The notes below the pieces were generated by a model that was not told where the DNA came from, searched no databases, and saw nothing but the letters and a program-made list of their open reading frames with translations. A DNA stretch of 64,000 nt from Cordilura impudica (lineage: Eukaryota; Arthropoda; Insecta; Diptera; Scathophagidae): assembly GCA_963682025.1 (NCBI GenBank), contig OY821517.1, forward strand, positions 98,021,946 to 98,085,945, in the 5' to 3' direction. Numbering within the stretch: position 1 is the first letter of the stretch; each line of letters opens with the position of its first letter. A program made the translations under genes and the position numbers. This document shows, one piece after another, positions 1 through 11,216 of this stretch.

Positions 1-1184
1 CTAGAGGCTATTTGTAGTTAAACTGCGTTCTTAGTTTTTCATTTGCTGCTCCTGTTTCCTTTTAAAAATACTATAAATTTTTAAAGGACCTACACACACA
101 TTTTTTTCTTTTTAAGTTTAACAACTGCATTTCCGATTGTATCAACAGAAAATTAATAGCAGCTAATCGTTTTCTATAGTAATCAAAGATTTGCTGTTAA
201 ATCGACAGAAAGGTTATTGTAATGAATCTAAAATTCGTTTATTAACTTCATCGGTTCGAAATAAATTCGGTAGCCACAATGAATTTGTTTTCTGTGTGTA
301 ACTATCTTATTTATTTTTACTTCATAGGATTAAAATATGCATACTAGATGAAAGAGGGGAGCTCCTGCTGATTAAATTTAGTTTTGTGTTTTAATAAGGA
401 CAAAAAAATGCGCAAAATGTGCTTCCAAAATTCAAGATCTACAATGAAAGCAATTAATATGTGTGGCGAAGGTTGTAACATATAGTTAAACATATTTAAA
501 TTGCACATATCAAGATTTATTAGTTCAGTGGAAACAATCATTTTAAGTTTAGCCCATATTTTATAATTCATACATCACCATATAAACATAAATATTTAGG
601 GTTTGATACCTGGAATACTTATAACTAAATAAATAAAAAAAAAAAATAAATAAATAAGAATGCAATGTTCGATCCAGTGGTCTAGTTGTCGAAAGCCATC
701 GAAAAATTCTTATCGGCTTTATAGTGTTTTCATGATAAATAAAAGGATATATGGCAGCTGAACGGGTCTTTGCTGCTATTAAGATGGAAATTTGTACAAA
801 AATTAAAAGATCTAATTGCTTATCTACGATAACTCCATCTATTTTTGTCAAATTTGATATGGGGACAAAGCACTGTGTATCATGTGGAACGGAAGGATAT
901 ATTTAAAAAAATTCAATGAATATTTGACTATTGAACGTAAATGCGGAAGTGGTGTAAGCATGGCCAAGGGATCTTAAAGCAGTTCAAGACGTTTTAAATA
1001 CATTTCCCAAGGATCCATCCACATCAATTTAAAATTTAAATTTAAACATCATCATTATTTTAAATGGCTTAAGTGTGTTCTGAAAACAATGCAAAATTAA
1101 ATTTAGAAGCAAAAACTCGCAGCCGTCATCCACTCATAGGAACAACAACTTTTTTTTCGTCCTTTGTTCATTCCACTTGGGCTT
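1..1184. other. No recognisable gene
   Basis: AT-rich sequence with short open frames only. The frames on both strands have biased composition and no domain I recognise. A plus-strand stretch near 750-900 faintly resembles the end of a hAT transposase, but not enough to call. Confidence 0.5.
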
Positions 1185-1733
1185 TTACAAGAAAATTATC
1201 CTATCATTACATAAAACTTTTATTTCGTCAAACGATTTGTTTTGGATATTGAGGTCTTGTAGGACTGTTCTACGCCAGGTGTTCTTTGGGCGGCCTGAGC
1301 GTCGGCTACATTGGGGATTCCATTCCAGTGCAGTCCTTGTGATGCTGCCAATTGGTCTTCGTAAAGTGTGGCCTATCCATTTCCACTTTCTTCTTGCCAT
1401 TTGGCGAATTATGGGCTCTTCGCTTGTTAGTCGCCAGAGTTCAATATCGGTGATGACGTTAGGCCAAAAGATGCGGCATATTATGCGCAAACATTTGTTT
1501 ATGAAAACTTGCAATCTTCTCGCTATATTATTCTTCATAAGCCGTGTTTCGCTTCCATACAGCAGTGTGGATTTCACACAGGCATTGAAAATACGGATCT
1601 TCGTATTTTTCGAAGTTTGGGTCGATCTCCACGTTTTATTTAACCGACCAAAAGCGGACCTTGCCTTATTTAACCTGTGTGACACGTCTTCTTCCACTCC
1701 TCCATCTATCGACATCATGCATTCCAAAAAAAA
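1185..1733 (-). pseudogene. RTE-type non-LTR retrotransposon, RT C-terminal fragment
   Basis: The minus-strand frame encodes the thumb and C-terminal tail of an RTE/craniofacial-like endonuclease-reverse transcriptase. Visible motifs are SIDGGVEEDVSHRL, ARSAFGRL, LLYGSETR, WKWIGHTLRRP and the basic GRPKNTWRR tail, which in this family lies after the polymerase core. The palm domain with its catalytic aspartates is absent, so this cannot function. The frame stays open upstream to about 2048, but that part is low-complexity and shows no similarity to the family. The same strand carries the endonuclease half of such an element at about 5-6 kb, so the two may be parts of one copy broken by later insertion and deletion. 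Clade assignment is from recalled motifs, not a search. Confidence 0.75.
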
Positions 1734-2394
1734 CATTTTGCCAATACTTGCCAAAGAATGTAATATTATTAAAAGTCCCCAGTATAAAATTAAAAAAAAA
1801 AATGCTTGAAAACACAACAGAAAAAATCTTTTTTTAGTTTTTGTTTTGTGTTTATTTTCGTAGCTGTGATTGTTATTGTTGCTGTTGTAAATGTGTAACC
1901 TAGTATTACAATAAATAATTTTAATGATCATGCACATTATAGTGGAGCGAAAAATCGAAGCTCTGAAATTACAAAATGTTCTCGGGTAAAAAGTTTTAGA
2001 AAATATAAAAAAATTGCAGGAAACTAAAAGTGTTAAGACAGATTGCAAATAAAGTTTTCAATTTAAAAAGATGTCCTTGTCTAAAATCTGATACATAACA
2101 TTTAAAAAATGAGCAAGATATGACAACGTTTATATATATTCTATATAAAGTTTGGCCAAATAGTTTTTCAGTCCACTCTAATGTACGTATGTACCCAATT
2201 AAAAAAACGTAAAATAATATTGACAGTTTTACTGGTGATGTCTTTTGTTTGCAGTGTCGTGAATAACAATTATAAGGTATTTGGTACTAGGAAAATTAAT
2301 AACAGTTTTAGATTGTTAAAAATGTTATAACTTTACTATTTTAGGAACAAGTCCCAACACAATTTTCATTTCTCGCAGAGAACTTTACAGTATT
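1734..2394. other. AT-rich spacer between RTE and Transib remnants
   Basis: No gene recognised. The left end of the Transib copy should lie here, but I could not find a convincing CACWATG-type terminal inverted repeat. Confidence 0.4.
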
Positions 2395-4311
2395 ATGCAA
2401 AATGTAGATTCTAATAAACATATTGATAAAATCAAATATCTCCGAATAGAATTAATCAAACGTGTCAACCCAACGGATATGAAAGATTTTCTTAAAAGAT
2501 TAAATTACTTATACACGGATTTTAAGTCTCGGTTTGAAAAAGTTAAAAGAACAGAGGCTCTATTTTTCAAATATAATGCCAATTGGTTGGATTCTTCAAT
2601 ATCGTTTGGTAAAATGAAAGAATCCTCATCAAAACGAGGTCGTAAGGACCTATCATTTGAAGTGTGTAAAGATAACACAAAAGTAAAGAAATTAGAGATA
2701 GTGTTCCTTTGCCTATTTTAACACATGCAGCGCAAATGAGTTTGAGAGCTTCTGGTCAAACCCATGCATCACAAATACTTAAAGAAATTACATCATCTCC
2801 AACAAAAGCGACAAAATATAAAAAAAGCATCAGTAACGTATCGCAGCAGTTGAGTGCAGAAGAAGCTCTTACTGTTCTAGTAGAAGCAAAATTAACTGCT
2901 CCAGATAAATTTCCTTCCTACAGTAAAGTTCAACAATCTAAACAAAAATGAAACGTGATAACTTGAAAATTTGTGAAAGTTCAGCTCAAGTAAGTCTACA
3001 AGATCTTTTAGATCATACTATTGAGCATCTAGTCGAGATAAAACAAACCGAAATTATTTCTCTAAGCCATGAACAACTGTCCAAAATAACATTATTTTCT
3101 AAATGGGGATTTGATGGAAGCTCTGGACATAGTTCCTATAAACAAGCATTTCATGGCTTGAATTCTAGTGATTCTTCTGTATTCATTACATCTATTGTAC
3201 CACTGAGATTAGTTTGCAATGACGAAATAATTTGGCAAAATCCTCGTCCATCTTCCACTAGATTCTGTGGAAAACTTGAAAAGGAACGGGTTGAAAACGA
3301 AATTGAACTACTTTTGGGTTCTGTAGTTTTATTAGGAGAAAAATCAATAAAAATAAATCACAAACTTATGTTAGTAATGATTGATGGAAAAGTTTGTAAT
3401 GCTATTACGGATACAACATCCACACAAAAGTGCTACATTTGTGGTTCAACAAGCAAGGATTTTAATTCAGTTGATAGAATGATTGGTAAAGAAGTAAATA
3501 CAGAAACTTTACAGTTTGGTTTATCTATACTTCATGGATGGACACGATTTTTTGAATGTCTTCTTCACTTATCATATAAAATTCCAATCAAAAAATTGCC
3601 GGCTAGGTCTGATGATGATAAAAAATTGGTTTCAGTAACAAAATTACGGATTCAAAAAGATTTTAGAGAGAAAACTGGACTGATCGTGGACCAACCAAAG
3701 CCAGGTTTTGGAAACTCTAATGATGGCAACACTACCAGACGGTTTTTTCAAAATGCAGATGTTTCTGCTCAAATCACAAAAGTTGATGCAGAACTGATAG
3801 AAAGAATGCATGTGATACTTATTGCTGTATCTTACGGGTACGAGATTCACGTATAAAAATTTAGAAAATATGCTCAGAATACAGCCAGACATTTTGTTAA
3901 GCTCTATCCGTGGTATTATATGCCTCCAACTTTACATAAATTCCTTATTCACGGGCCAGAAATAGTAAGATACGCCTTGTTGTCAATAGGTCAACTATCT
4001 GAGGAAGCTCAAGAAGCTAGAAATAAAGATTTTAAAAATTACAGAGAACACTATTCTTGTAAATGCAGTCGGGAGAAGTCAAATGAATATATATTCAATA
4101 GGTCACTTCTTAGTTCGGATCCTTTAATTACCACTAAAAGCAAAAATTATGCCAAAAAAATATATAATAGAATATACCACAGATGGTACTAGATTTATTA
4201 ATTTTGCCTAAGATTTCTGATGAAGAAGAGATTAATGAAGATATTGATGATGATAATTATGAAGATGCTGATTATATTTATGAAGGTGATGATAATACGG
4301 AGGATCCTTGA
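2395..4311 (+). pseudogene. Transib transposase (RAG1-related), degenerate
   Basis: Cut-and-paste transposase of the Transib superfamily, the group from which the RAG1 recombinase core derives. It is spread over three frames. Family motifs in order are ELRDSVP-like, KWGFDGSSGHSSYKQ, WQNPRPSSTRFC, LVMIDGKVCNA, the CYICG zinc pair, LSILHGWTRFFECLLHLSYK, GFGNSNDGNTTRRFF, YPWYYMPPT, EEAQEARNKDF and LLSSDPLI. The catalytic triad is visible: Asp at 3113, Asp at 3383 and Glu at 4013. Damage is a frameshift near 2690, another near 2948, an in-frame TAA at 3854 and a frameshift near 4150-4195. The restored frame ends in a very acidic tail with TGA at 4309. The catalytic residues survive and the lesions are few, so the copy is inactive but not ancient. 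Terminal repeats were not located. Confidence 0.88.
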
Positions 4312-4985
4312 TTTTAATTATATATATATATACATATATATACATACATATATATACATATATACATATATATATACATATTTAAGTTTCTCTTAAATAA
4401 GAACAATATAAAATAAAAAATAAACAATAACAATAAATGCATACAAAATTTTCAATTATAAATATAGCAATATATTCAATATTAATTGAATTAATTAATT
4501 TTTTAATTTTTTTTTAATTTTTTTTCAATTTTTCTGAAATGGCTGTTTGCTTTGTGCTTATAATTATTCATCAATAAAAACATAATATTATTTTATAATG
4601 TGAATTTTTTGAGTTAAATTTGTGGAATTGTGGAATCTGGAAAATAAAATCGGATTTTAAAATTCAATTTTTATAATATAAATACATATTAAATATTTAT
4701 TCCTTTTTTATTTAAAAAAAAATTTTATTTTTTCTAAAAGCACATTAACTAAGTTCTAACTTGCAAGTTCATTTACTAATTTATCGCTTTTTATTCCAAA
4801 GTTACAGCGAAAATTGTGAGAAAAGATCATTTTTTCCAAAACACAAAAAAGCTCCTAACGGGTTAAAACAAATTTTTTTTCCACTTGTTTTTTTGAATGG
4901 TGGTTTTTTATGCATTAATAAGTATCCATTAAAAAAAAATTAACAATATTTTGAAATTACGTCTTCCCTGAATTAATCCTCACTT
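4312..4985. other. AT-rich spacer with a TA/ATATATAC simple repeat
   Basis: A (TA)n and TATATACA simple repeat occupies about 4318-4382. The rest is homopolymer-rich with no coding signal. The right end of the Transib copy should be in here, but no terminal repeat was identified. Confidence 0.6.
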
Positions 4986-6005
4986 TTAATGCTTTTCAAC
5001 CCACTGTGCTTCACTGGCTATTGTTTCAATATATTTTCTTTTATCGTTTCGGGCTGATTTCTTTACGCCTTTCGCAGCGGTGGTATATTGTGGATTTAAA
5101 TTTGGGTTCTCAATCTTCCGCTGTTTTAAGTTTTTCCTTTCCTGAATTAATTTCCAGGTGTGTCTTACAGCCAATTTTTCTCTCTATTTTTTGTTTGTAA
5201 CCTATTTTCTCTTCTGAAATGGCTCTGAGTGAGTTGCATGTTTCTTCCCATGTTGTGTTGATTGCTGGTAAACATTCTCTTAGACCTTCTCCAATCTCAT
5301 TATTTTTATCCTCGTCCCGTAGTTTTCCAACATCAAATCGTTTACGTATCTGTTGTGTGTCTCTATTGTAAATTTTTTTAAATTTAATTCTTATTGTCGC
5401 CACCACTAGCTCGTGGTCACTGTCTTTTAGTGCGCATGTCTATCAATGATCCTCTCCATTTACAGCGAAAGCAAATGTGGTCTATCTGATTTTGAATATT
5501 ACCGTTTGGGGATGGCCACGTATGTTTATATATGTTTTTGTGTGGGAATATTGAACCACCAATAACTAATTGGAAGGCCTGACAGAATTCTATGAAACCT
5601 CACCATTTTTGTTTTTAGTTCACATGCCATGTGTTCCCATGATTTGGGGTATGCCATGGTTGTTATTCCCAATCTTTGCATTAAAATCTCCAGTGAGGAT
5701 AAGTATGTCGCGGTTTGGAATATTGTGTATCGTAGTGGTTAGTTGATTATAAAATTCGTCCTTGACTGAGTCGTCCGCATCCACCGTGGGTGCGTAGCAT
5801 TGAACAATGGTGATATATTTTCCAACCTTACTAAAGAAAAGAGCTGTTATAATTCGATCCGATTTAGGGTTTCATGAATGTAAGGTGGATTTTAAATATT
5901 TGTATATTATAAATGTAACTCCATTTTCGCATCTCTTCTCCTTTCCGCTATACAATACCATATTTCCATTTGTAGATACTATTTGCCCAGGAACAACAAC
6001 TAACA
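4986..6005 (-). pseudogene. RTE-type non-LTR retrotransposon, AP-endonuclease and linker
   Basis: The minus strand from about 6005 downward reads as the EEP/AP-like endonuclease of an RTE-type element, followed by the linker before the RT. Motifs are MVLYSGKE, SDRIITALF, IVQCYAPTVDADDSVKDEFY, LILTGDFNAKIGN (catalytic Asp and Asn), NQIDHICF, KDSDHELVVATIRIK (the SDH motif) and then KLRDEDKNNEIGEGL and KKSARNDKRKYIE. It contains an in-frame TGA where Trp is usual (near 5875) and several frameshifts. The similarity stops at about 4986, before the reverse transcriptase. The matching C-terminal RT fragment lies on the same strand at 1.2-1.7 kb. Known family function is target-primed retrotransposition; this copy is dead. 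Confidence 0.82.
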
Positions 6006-6017
6006 ATATATAATTGC

Positions 6018-6416
6018 GTTAACAGGATACGATTTTTATACAGCATTTGGTCGTGCAGATTTTACGAAAATATTCAAGTCGGAGTTTCCACAAAAAAACA
6101 ATATGTTCCTGTGGTAAGAAATCAAGATCTTATATTACAACGGGCACCATATGCTCTTAATCGTGGCCAAATTTAGCGAGATGAAGTTATACAAAAGAGT
6201 CAAGTGAATGGTGCCGGTTTTGTTCCCAAAAAACACAATCCATCGATTTGCTCGAAACTACGACCAGTAAAGGAATGTGGGCAATTATCAAAGGTAATTG
6301 AAGAATATGTGCAATCCATAGATGAGTTCCGTGCTAAACGGAATTTTGCCGCACAAAAAAATAATGAAGATCCCATACAAAGATTAATGGACGAGTTTAA
6401 AAAGAGTTACAAGTAA
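6018..6416 (+). pseudogene. Exon-like coding remnant, unrecognised
   Basis: A plus-strand coding-like stretch with unbiased composition. It opens after a TTAACAG that resembles a splice acceptor, reads YTAFGRADFTKIFKSEF, shifts frame by one base near 6105, reads RNQDLILQRAPYALNRGQI, meets a TAG near 6174 and then continues in frame as 70 residues ending QRLMDEFKKSYK at 6414. The residues on both sides of the lesions look continuous, so I infer a decayed copy or a last exon of a small host protein. I do not recognise the family. It lies directly beside the truncated 5' end of the RTE endonuclease, which may have inserted next to it. Alternatives are part of an unknown transposon or a processed pseudogene. 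Confidence 0.4.
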
Positions 6417-6540
6417 ACTGCTAAATTATATTTTTGAATATTTATAATAACTTAGATTAAATTTTTTATCCCAATGAAAAGGCAACTTTTCTATTTAAAG
6501 TTCATGGGCATATCGACTACGGCAAATTAATTCTATTTTA

Positions 6541-7135
6541 GGTTGGTTGTTCTGTTTTGACATCTCTGCCAAATTTCCTGTCAATATCGTCATTGCTTCA
6601 ATAGTGACACTGGTTTTTCTAAACACCGAAAAGTGAATTTGGCGATTTTAGCAAAATCCGATTTTGTTGAACAAAGAATTTTCATAAATTTTTTTTTACA
6701 CAATAAAATTTCTGCGCAAAAACATAAAGGTTGTTGCAGAAGTCCTTCGGTGACCAGGCTATGACGCAAACAATTTAAAACAATAACAAAGCAGAGAAAG
6801 CGTTGAACATAAAGAGCGCTCCGCTCTGATGAACATCAGCCAAGAAAATCAAAGATTTGGTGCTAAAAAATAATCGGATCTTTCTGATATTGCGGAAATT
6901 TCCAATAGATCAGTAAACACCATTTTAAAAGAAAATTTGGACCTCAAAAACACATCAATTCTCGATTGGTTCTTAAAACGCTAATTTTTGGTGAAAAGAG
7001 CTTAACATTAATATCCCTGAAACAAACAAAACATATCATTACGGCTGATAAGACTTAGATCTGTATCTATGAGTCCGAAATAACAGATCAATCAAGTGAA
7101 TATCGTGCAGAACGTGAAGGTCATTATTCCTTATT
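6541..7135 (+). pseudogene. Mariner (irritans-type) remnant
   Basis: The sequence begins TAGGTTGGTTGTTC, like a mariner end with its TA target. The transposase then opens near 6655 with SDFVEQR and continues as a helix-turn-helix region in several frames. Near 7045 it reads ITADKT, ICIYESE and DQSSEYRAER, which corresponds to the ITGDET first-catalytic-Asp block and the DQSSEYR block of irritans-type mariners. In this copy the catalytic block is followed by a stop. Nothing recognisable remains beyond about 7135, so the C-terminal half is lost. A second, shorter copy of the same 5' region lies at 34.87-35.22 kb. Confidence 0.72.
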
Positions 7136-7751
7136 CTTTATGCCGCACATTTGGGTGGAATCTATCAAAAGTTGCTACTAATTCAAAATATCAACTTTGA
7201 CTTTCATAACCGTGTTTGGTATCGTCACTAAATGTCAAAAGAAAATTTCCAAGTTGTTTTCTAAATTTTCAGTGTGTATTTATAGTTCAATAATTATTAT
7301 TGTTTTTGCGCACATTGGTGAAACTGAAAATTTTAATATTTAAAGTGTTTTTTTTTTTATTAAAACTTATAAAAGTAAAAATTTTATAACGGAATCGTCA
7401 ATTTTAAATTTTTCCAGGTGAAATCGAGAAAACCCGTTTATCTGCTCTTCAAATATGAGATTCTAGGTAATTATCTATCTGTTTTGCGGTTTTCTACGGT
7501 TCTTGCAGTTTTTGTGAAAGAACTCGAGTATCTGAAAATATGCGTGAAAAAATAATCAAAAAATCAAGTAGTTTTCATTATCTTTTCTCGTTATTTTCCG
7601 CATGGTAGCTGTTATTCTAGGTAATGGGTGGGTGCGTGAGTAGTTTTTAACTCACGCATGATCGCGAAAAAAAATTATTCCGGTTTACTGACAACGAATA
7701 GAATTATTCACATATATCAATGCTATAATAATACAGATAATTTTTATTTAA
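7136..7751. other. No recognisable gene
   Basis: AT-rich sequence between the mariner remnant and the Helitron, with no supported feature. It may contain decayed mariner tail. Confidence 0.4.
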
Positions 7752-7898
7752 TCTATATATATAAAATTCATTTGTTTGTTCTGTTTGTTTGTTTGTTTGT
7801 TTGACCGCTATACAAATTTTTATTTTTCGACGGATTTTCCTGAAATTTTGTACACACGATCTCTATACACCAGGAAAGGTCGCCATATACTTTTTATC

Positions 7899-8860
7899 GG
7901 CCACGCCTACTTTTACGCCCACTTTTTATGCAAAATTCATTTTCTGTTTTATTCATATTTGTTCACTATACAAATTTTTATTTGTTAACAGATTTCTCTG
8001 AAATTCGGTACACACGATACCTGTACTCCGGCTAAGGTCGCCATATACTTTTTTATCGACCATGCCTACTTTTACGCCAACTTTTTATATACAATTCATT
8101 TTCTGCTTTTTGGTATATTTGTTCGTTATACAAATTTTTATTTTTCAACACATTTCTCTGTAATTTGGTACACACGATCTTTGTACCTCAGGCCAGGTCA
8201 CCGGGTGATTCTTGCGGCCACACCTACTTTTACGCCCACTTTTTGTATACAATTCGTTTTCCGTTTTTTTGGTATATTTGTTTGCTATACAAATTTTTGT
8301 TTTTCAACGGAATTCTCTGAAATTTGGTACACACGACCTCTCTCCTCCAGGGAAAGTCGACATATGCTTCGTACCGGTCACGCCTACTATTACACCCACT
8401 TTTTGTATACAATTCATATTCTGTTTTTTGGTACATTTGTTCACTACACAATTCTTTTTAACGGATTTCTCTGAAATTTGCTACACACGATCTCTGTACT
8501 CCAGAGAGGTCGCCATATGATTCTTGCCGGCCACGTCTACTTCTACGCCCACTTTTTACACAATATTTATTTTCTGTTTTTTGGTATATTTGTTCACTAT
8601 AGAAATTTTTGTTTTTCAAGGGATGTCTAAAATTTGGCCACACGACCTCTATACTACAGGGAAGGTCACCATATGCTTCTTACAAGCCACGCCTACTTTG
8701 CGTCAACTTCTATGTATATAAAACTTATTTTTTTCCTTTTATTTGTTTCTTTATTTGATTGCTATACAAAATTTTATATTTCAATGGCTTTCTCCGAAAT
8801 TTAGGGAAGGTCGCCATATGATTTTTACCGATCACGCCTACTTTTACCCCAATTTTCATA
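7899..8860 (+). repeat. About seven 145-160-bp tandem units inside Helitron copy 1
   Basis: The phrase CCACGCCTACTTTTACGCCC recurs with variation at about 7901, 8060, 8218, 8378, 8531, 8687 and 8832. Each unit also carries a CTATACAAATTTTTATTTTTC motif split, a TCTCTGAAATTTGGTACACACGA-type motif split and a GGTCGCCATAT motif. The open frames here are by-products of the tandem array, not genes. Confidence 0.88.
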
Positions 8861-9219
8861 TAAAATTCATATTTATTTGTGTGGTATATTTCTTCCCTAT
8901 ACAAATTTGTACTTTTCAACGGATTTCTCTGAAATTTGGTTTACACGGAAATAACTACACGGTAAACAAATTCCCCAAACTTAAAAAAAAGGTACGCAAA
9001 AGAAATGAACAAATTCCCCATTTTTTTTAATCGAAATACAAAATGAACTTACTCCCCAAATTCATTCTTAAATTTTTACATATTTTTATTTAATGAATTT
9101 TGTTAAATATTTATTTTAGTTAACATTTGCATACTGCTCTCAATATATGTCCTACAATAAATGCATTTAAAATGAGTATTCTTTTCAATAGAATCATTTC
9201 GTTGCGCGGTAGCTTAGCT

Positions 9220-9640
9220 AGCATATTCGAATGATCTGAAAAATATATTTTGACAATTAAAATAAGTTTGCAACAGCACAGGTGTGGCTGCCAAACGCGG
9301 GGAAGCGGCGCGCGGCGCGCGAACGCGGACGCAACGCGCTCTCGGAACATAGCTCAGCTAAAATAGGGATTAAAATAAGTTAACGAGAACTAAGCGGAAG
9401 CACGGAAAGTAGCTGCAAGGAAGAGGCGCGAGGCTCGCGGAGCGCGAACGCGGACGCGACGGATGCGGACGCGACGCGCTCGCGGAACACAGCTAAGCTA
9501 AAATATCGCAATGATCTGAAAAATATATTTTGGCGATTAAAATAAGTTGACAACAACTGCGCGGCAGCACGGGTGTGGCTGCCAAACGCGCGGAAGCGGA
9601 CGCGACTCGCTCGCGGAACACAGCTTAGTGAAATATCGTA
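9220..9640 (+). repeat. GC-rich imperfect tandem repeat inside Helitron copy 1
   Basis: Three imperfect units combine an AT segment (ATGATCTGAAAAATATATTT) with a CpG-rich segment such as GCGAACGCGGACGCGACGCG. The GC content stands out sharply from the AT-rich surroundings. A matching block is in the inverted Helitron copy at about 29.67-30.30 kb. Confidence 0.75.
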
Positions 9641-10252
9641 TGATAAATTTTATCTACGTATGTGAAATAATTATCTGTTGATCAAAATAGGACACACATA
9701 TACTATAAGCAGTTGCTTAAAGAAACCTTGCGGCACAATATTAAACGTCGCATTAGTCTTTCATTTCTGAAACTTGAATTTGACGTCTCTGCTCAATGAT
9801 GATCACTTATTGAATGAAGTAATTCAATTTTTAAAAGTTCTGATTCCTTTAATTTGCGAACTATATTTGATGTTTATAAATAAACTTAAAAAAAAACTTA
9901 AAGCGGTTTCGCAGCTTATTTTTGAAGCATTTTTGCTGCAACATCTTGTAAAAACACTTCTAAATTAAAAAATCAAAAAATTTTTAATTGAAATAAAAAA
10001 TGAATTTACTGCCCATACAAATTTTTGGGGAGAAAGTTCATTTTATTGGGGAATTTTTTAATTGGGCACTAAGTACTCAGCGCCTGGTAAGCATAGTGAA
10101 CCATTTTTCAAGTCAAAGGCCTTTTTATCCCGGGCAAGACCGGGTAAAAACAGCTAGTAAATAATAAAAGCTTAGTCTTTATATATCTTACCATTGCCTC
10201 TTGGTCAACTAACTGAGATAATAGAAGATGTGTGTAATATTTTTTTTTTTAG

Positions 10253-10440
10253 GTTCTGATCCAGTCATTACAAGCATGAGCAATATTTGCAAAAAGAAAA
10301 TGGAGCAAAGGCCGCAGTATGCATTGGAGTTACTTGTTCTTCCCCACAAGGGAAATGTTAATGCGACGATGATGATTATCACAATTACTATAATGAATTT
10401 ATTGCTTATTATAAAACAAATGATGTTAATGAATTAAATA
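10253..10440 (+). pseudogene. Exon-like fragment, unrecognised
   Basis: A run of T residues ending in TTTTTTAG looks like a splice acceptor and is followed by a coding-like stretch GSDPVITSMSNICKKKMEQR, then YALELLVLPHKGNVN. A one-base change of frame at about 10360 would continue into an acidic, Tyr/Asn-rich tail and a TAA near 10450. The style recalls C-termini of MADF/BESS or transposon-derived proteins, but I cannot name it. It lies immediately downstream of the Helitron 3' end, so it could be an exon of a disrupted host gene. Confidence 0.25.
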
Positions 10441-10548
10441 ACAATTTTTAAGTTAATGATGATTAAAATCGGAAATTGTGATTTTCCAAAAAAAAAAAAA
10501 AAACATCTAACAATTAATATATTTTTCCAATTTTTCTTTTTTATATGG

Positions 10549-10770
10549 TTATGATTACTAGCAGAGCCCAGCCCTTAAAATTCGAGTGCAAGTTTACGAA
10601 AATTTATTTTTTCATCAATATTACTGGATTTGTTAACAAATTATTTTATAGGAGCCTAAACCTACGCTTATCAATTTTAGCCAATTCACAATTCCGCACA
10701 AATTTAATAAACACACACACAGCATTGTATAGTTTTTTTTTTAAGCTTATGTAAGTGTTAGTAACAATTT
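10549..10770 (-). repeat. Dispersed repeat H (hairpin plus CTAG end)
   Basis: This is a reverse-orientation copy of a 200-300-bp repeat also found at 37.26, 46.98 and 61.08 kb. On the minus strand it runs from GTTACTAACACTTACATAAG through an ACTATACAATGCTGTGTGTG motif and GAATTGTGAATTGGC to a terminus GGGCTGGGCTCTGCTAG followed by T. Confidence 0.75.
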
Positions 10771-11216
10771 TAAATGAATTTTACTCCAAAAAAATGTTCC
10801 AGACGGTGCAAGTCTGTAAATATGGTGCAATTATGAGCAGACAAATCTTGGTTTTTGCAGTACCATAATGCATCGTCTAATATTGTATTTGTTCTTCGAG
10901 ACCATTTCGTACAAAATTTGATACATCACGTCATTTAGCACCGTGAGATTTCCGGTTTCAACAAACTCAAAATACCACTCCGGAAACACCATTTTGAATC
11001 GGCGCAAATCGACTTTGCCAACTCTTTCGAGGATTGACAAAAGGATTGAATGGAAAAGGAGATGAATTTGATTTGGAAGAATAAATAATAAAAGCCACCT
11101 TTTCATTTAAACATGGTAATATCTTCACAAAATATAGTTGCTTTGGTTTTTTTTGAAAATTAAGTATTTGGGGTATTTCAACCTTTAAGACTTATTAACC
11201 GTTTGCTTGCCCTATA
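10771..11216. other. Unassigned; open minus-strand frame 10831-11106
   Basis: A 91-codon minus-strand frame contains KVDLRRFKMVFPEWYFEF and NLTVLNDVMYQILYEMV. It has a protein-like composition but matches no family I know, and it has no splice or repeat context to support it. I record it as unassigned. Confidence 0.25.

Larger units (their letters stand above)
7752..10157 (+). mobile_element. Non-autonomous Helitron, copy 1, complete ends
   Basis: Both Helitron hallmarks are present. The 5' end is TCTATATATATAAAA, preceded by A at 7751. The 3' end is CTAG at 10154-10157, followed by T at 10158, with a GC-rich hairpin CCCGG-GCAAGA-CCGGG starting at 10129, about 10 bases before the terminus. 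Insertion between A and T with no target duplication is the family rule. No Rep or helicase is encoded. The interior is about seven 157-bp tandem units, a GC-rich block and an AT-rich 3' segment. An inverted copy sits at 29216-31595. Mobilisation in trans by an autonomous Helitron is inferred; a broken helicase gene of that kind lies at 17-19 kb. Confidence 0.88.

Noticed and set aside
750..900. Possible hAT C-terminal scrap (AERVFAAIKMEI)
   Set aside because: Only a few residues resemble the dimerisation block and no flanking similarity was found.
1177..1809. 210-codon plus-strand open frame
   Set aside because: It is antisense to the RTE RT C-terminal fragment, whose minus-strand translation has clear family motifs.
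8181..8520. Overlapping open frames of about 100 codons on both strands
   Set aside because: They are produced by the 157-bp tandem array in the Helitron; the same peptides recur in each unit.
10555..10600. Possible SINE from the ACTCGAATTTCGAG motif (B-box-like) in repeat H
   Set aside because: No A box at the right distance and no tail; the motif is better explained as a terminal hairpin.
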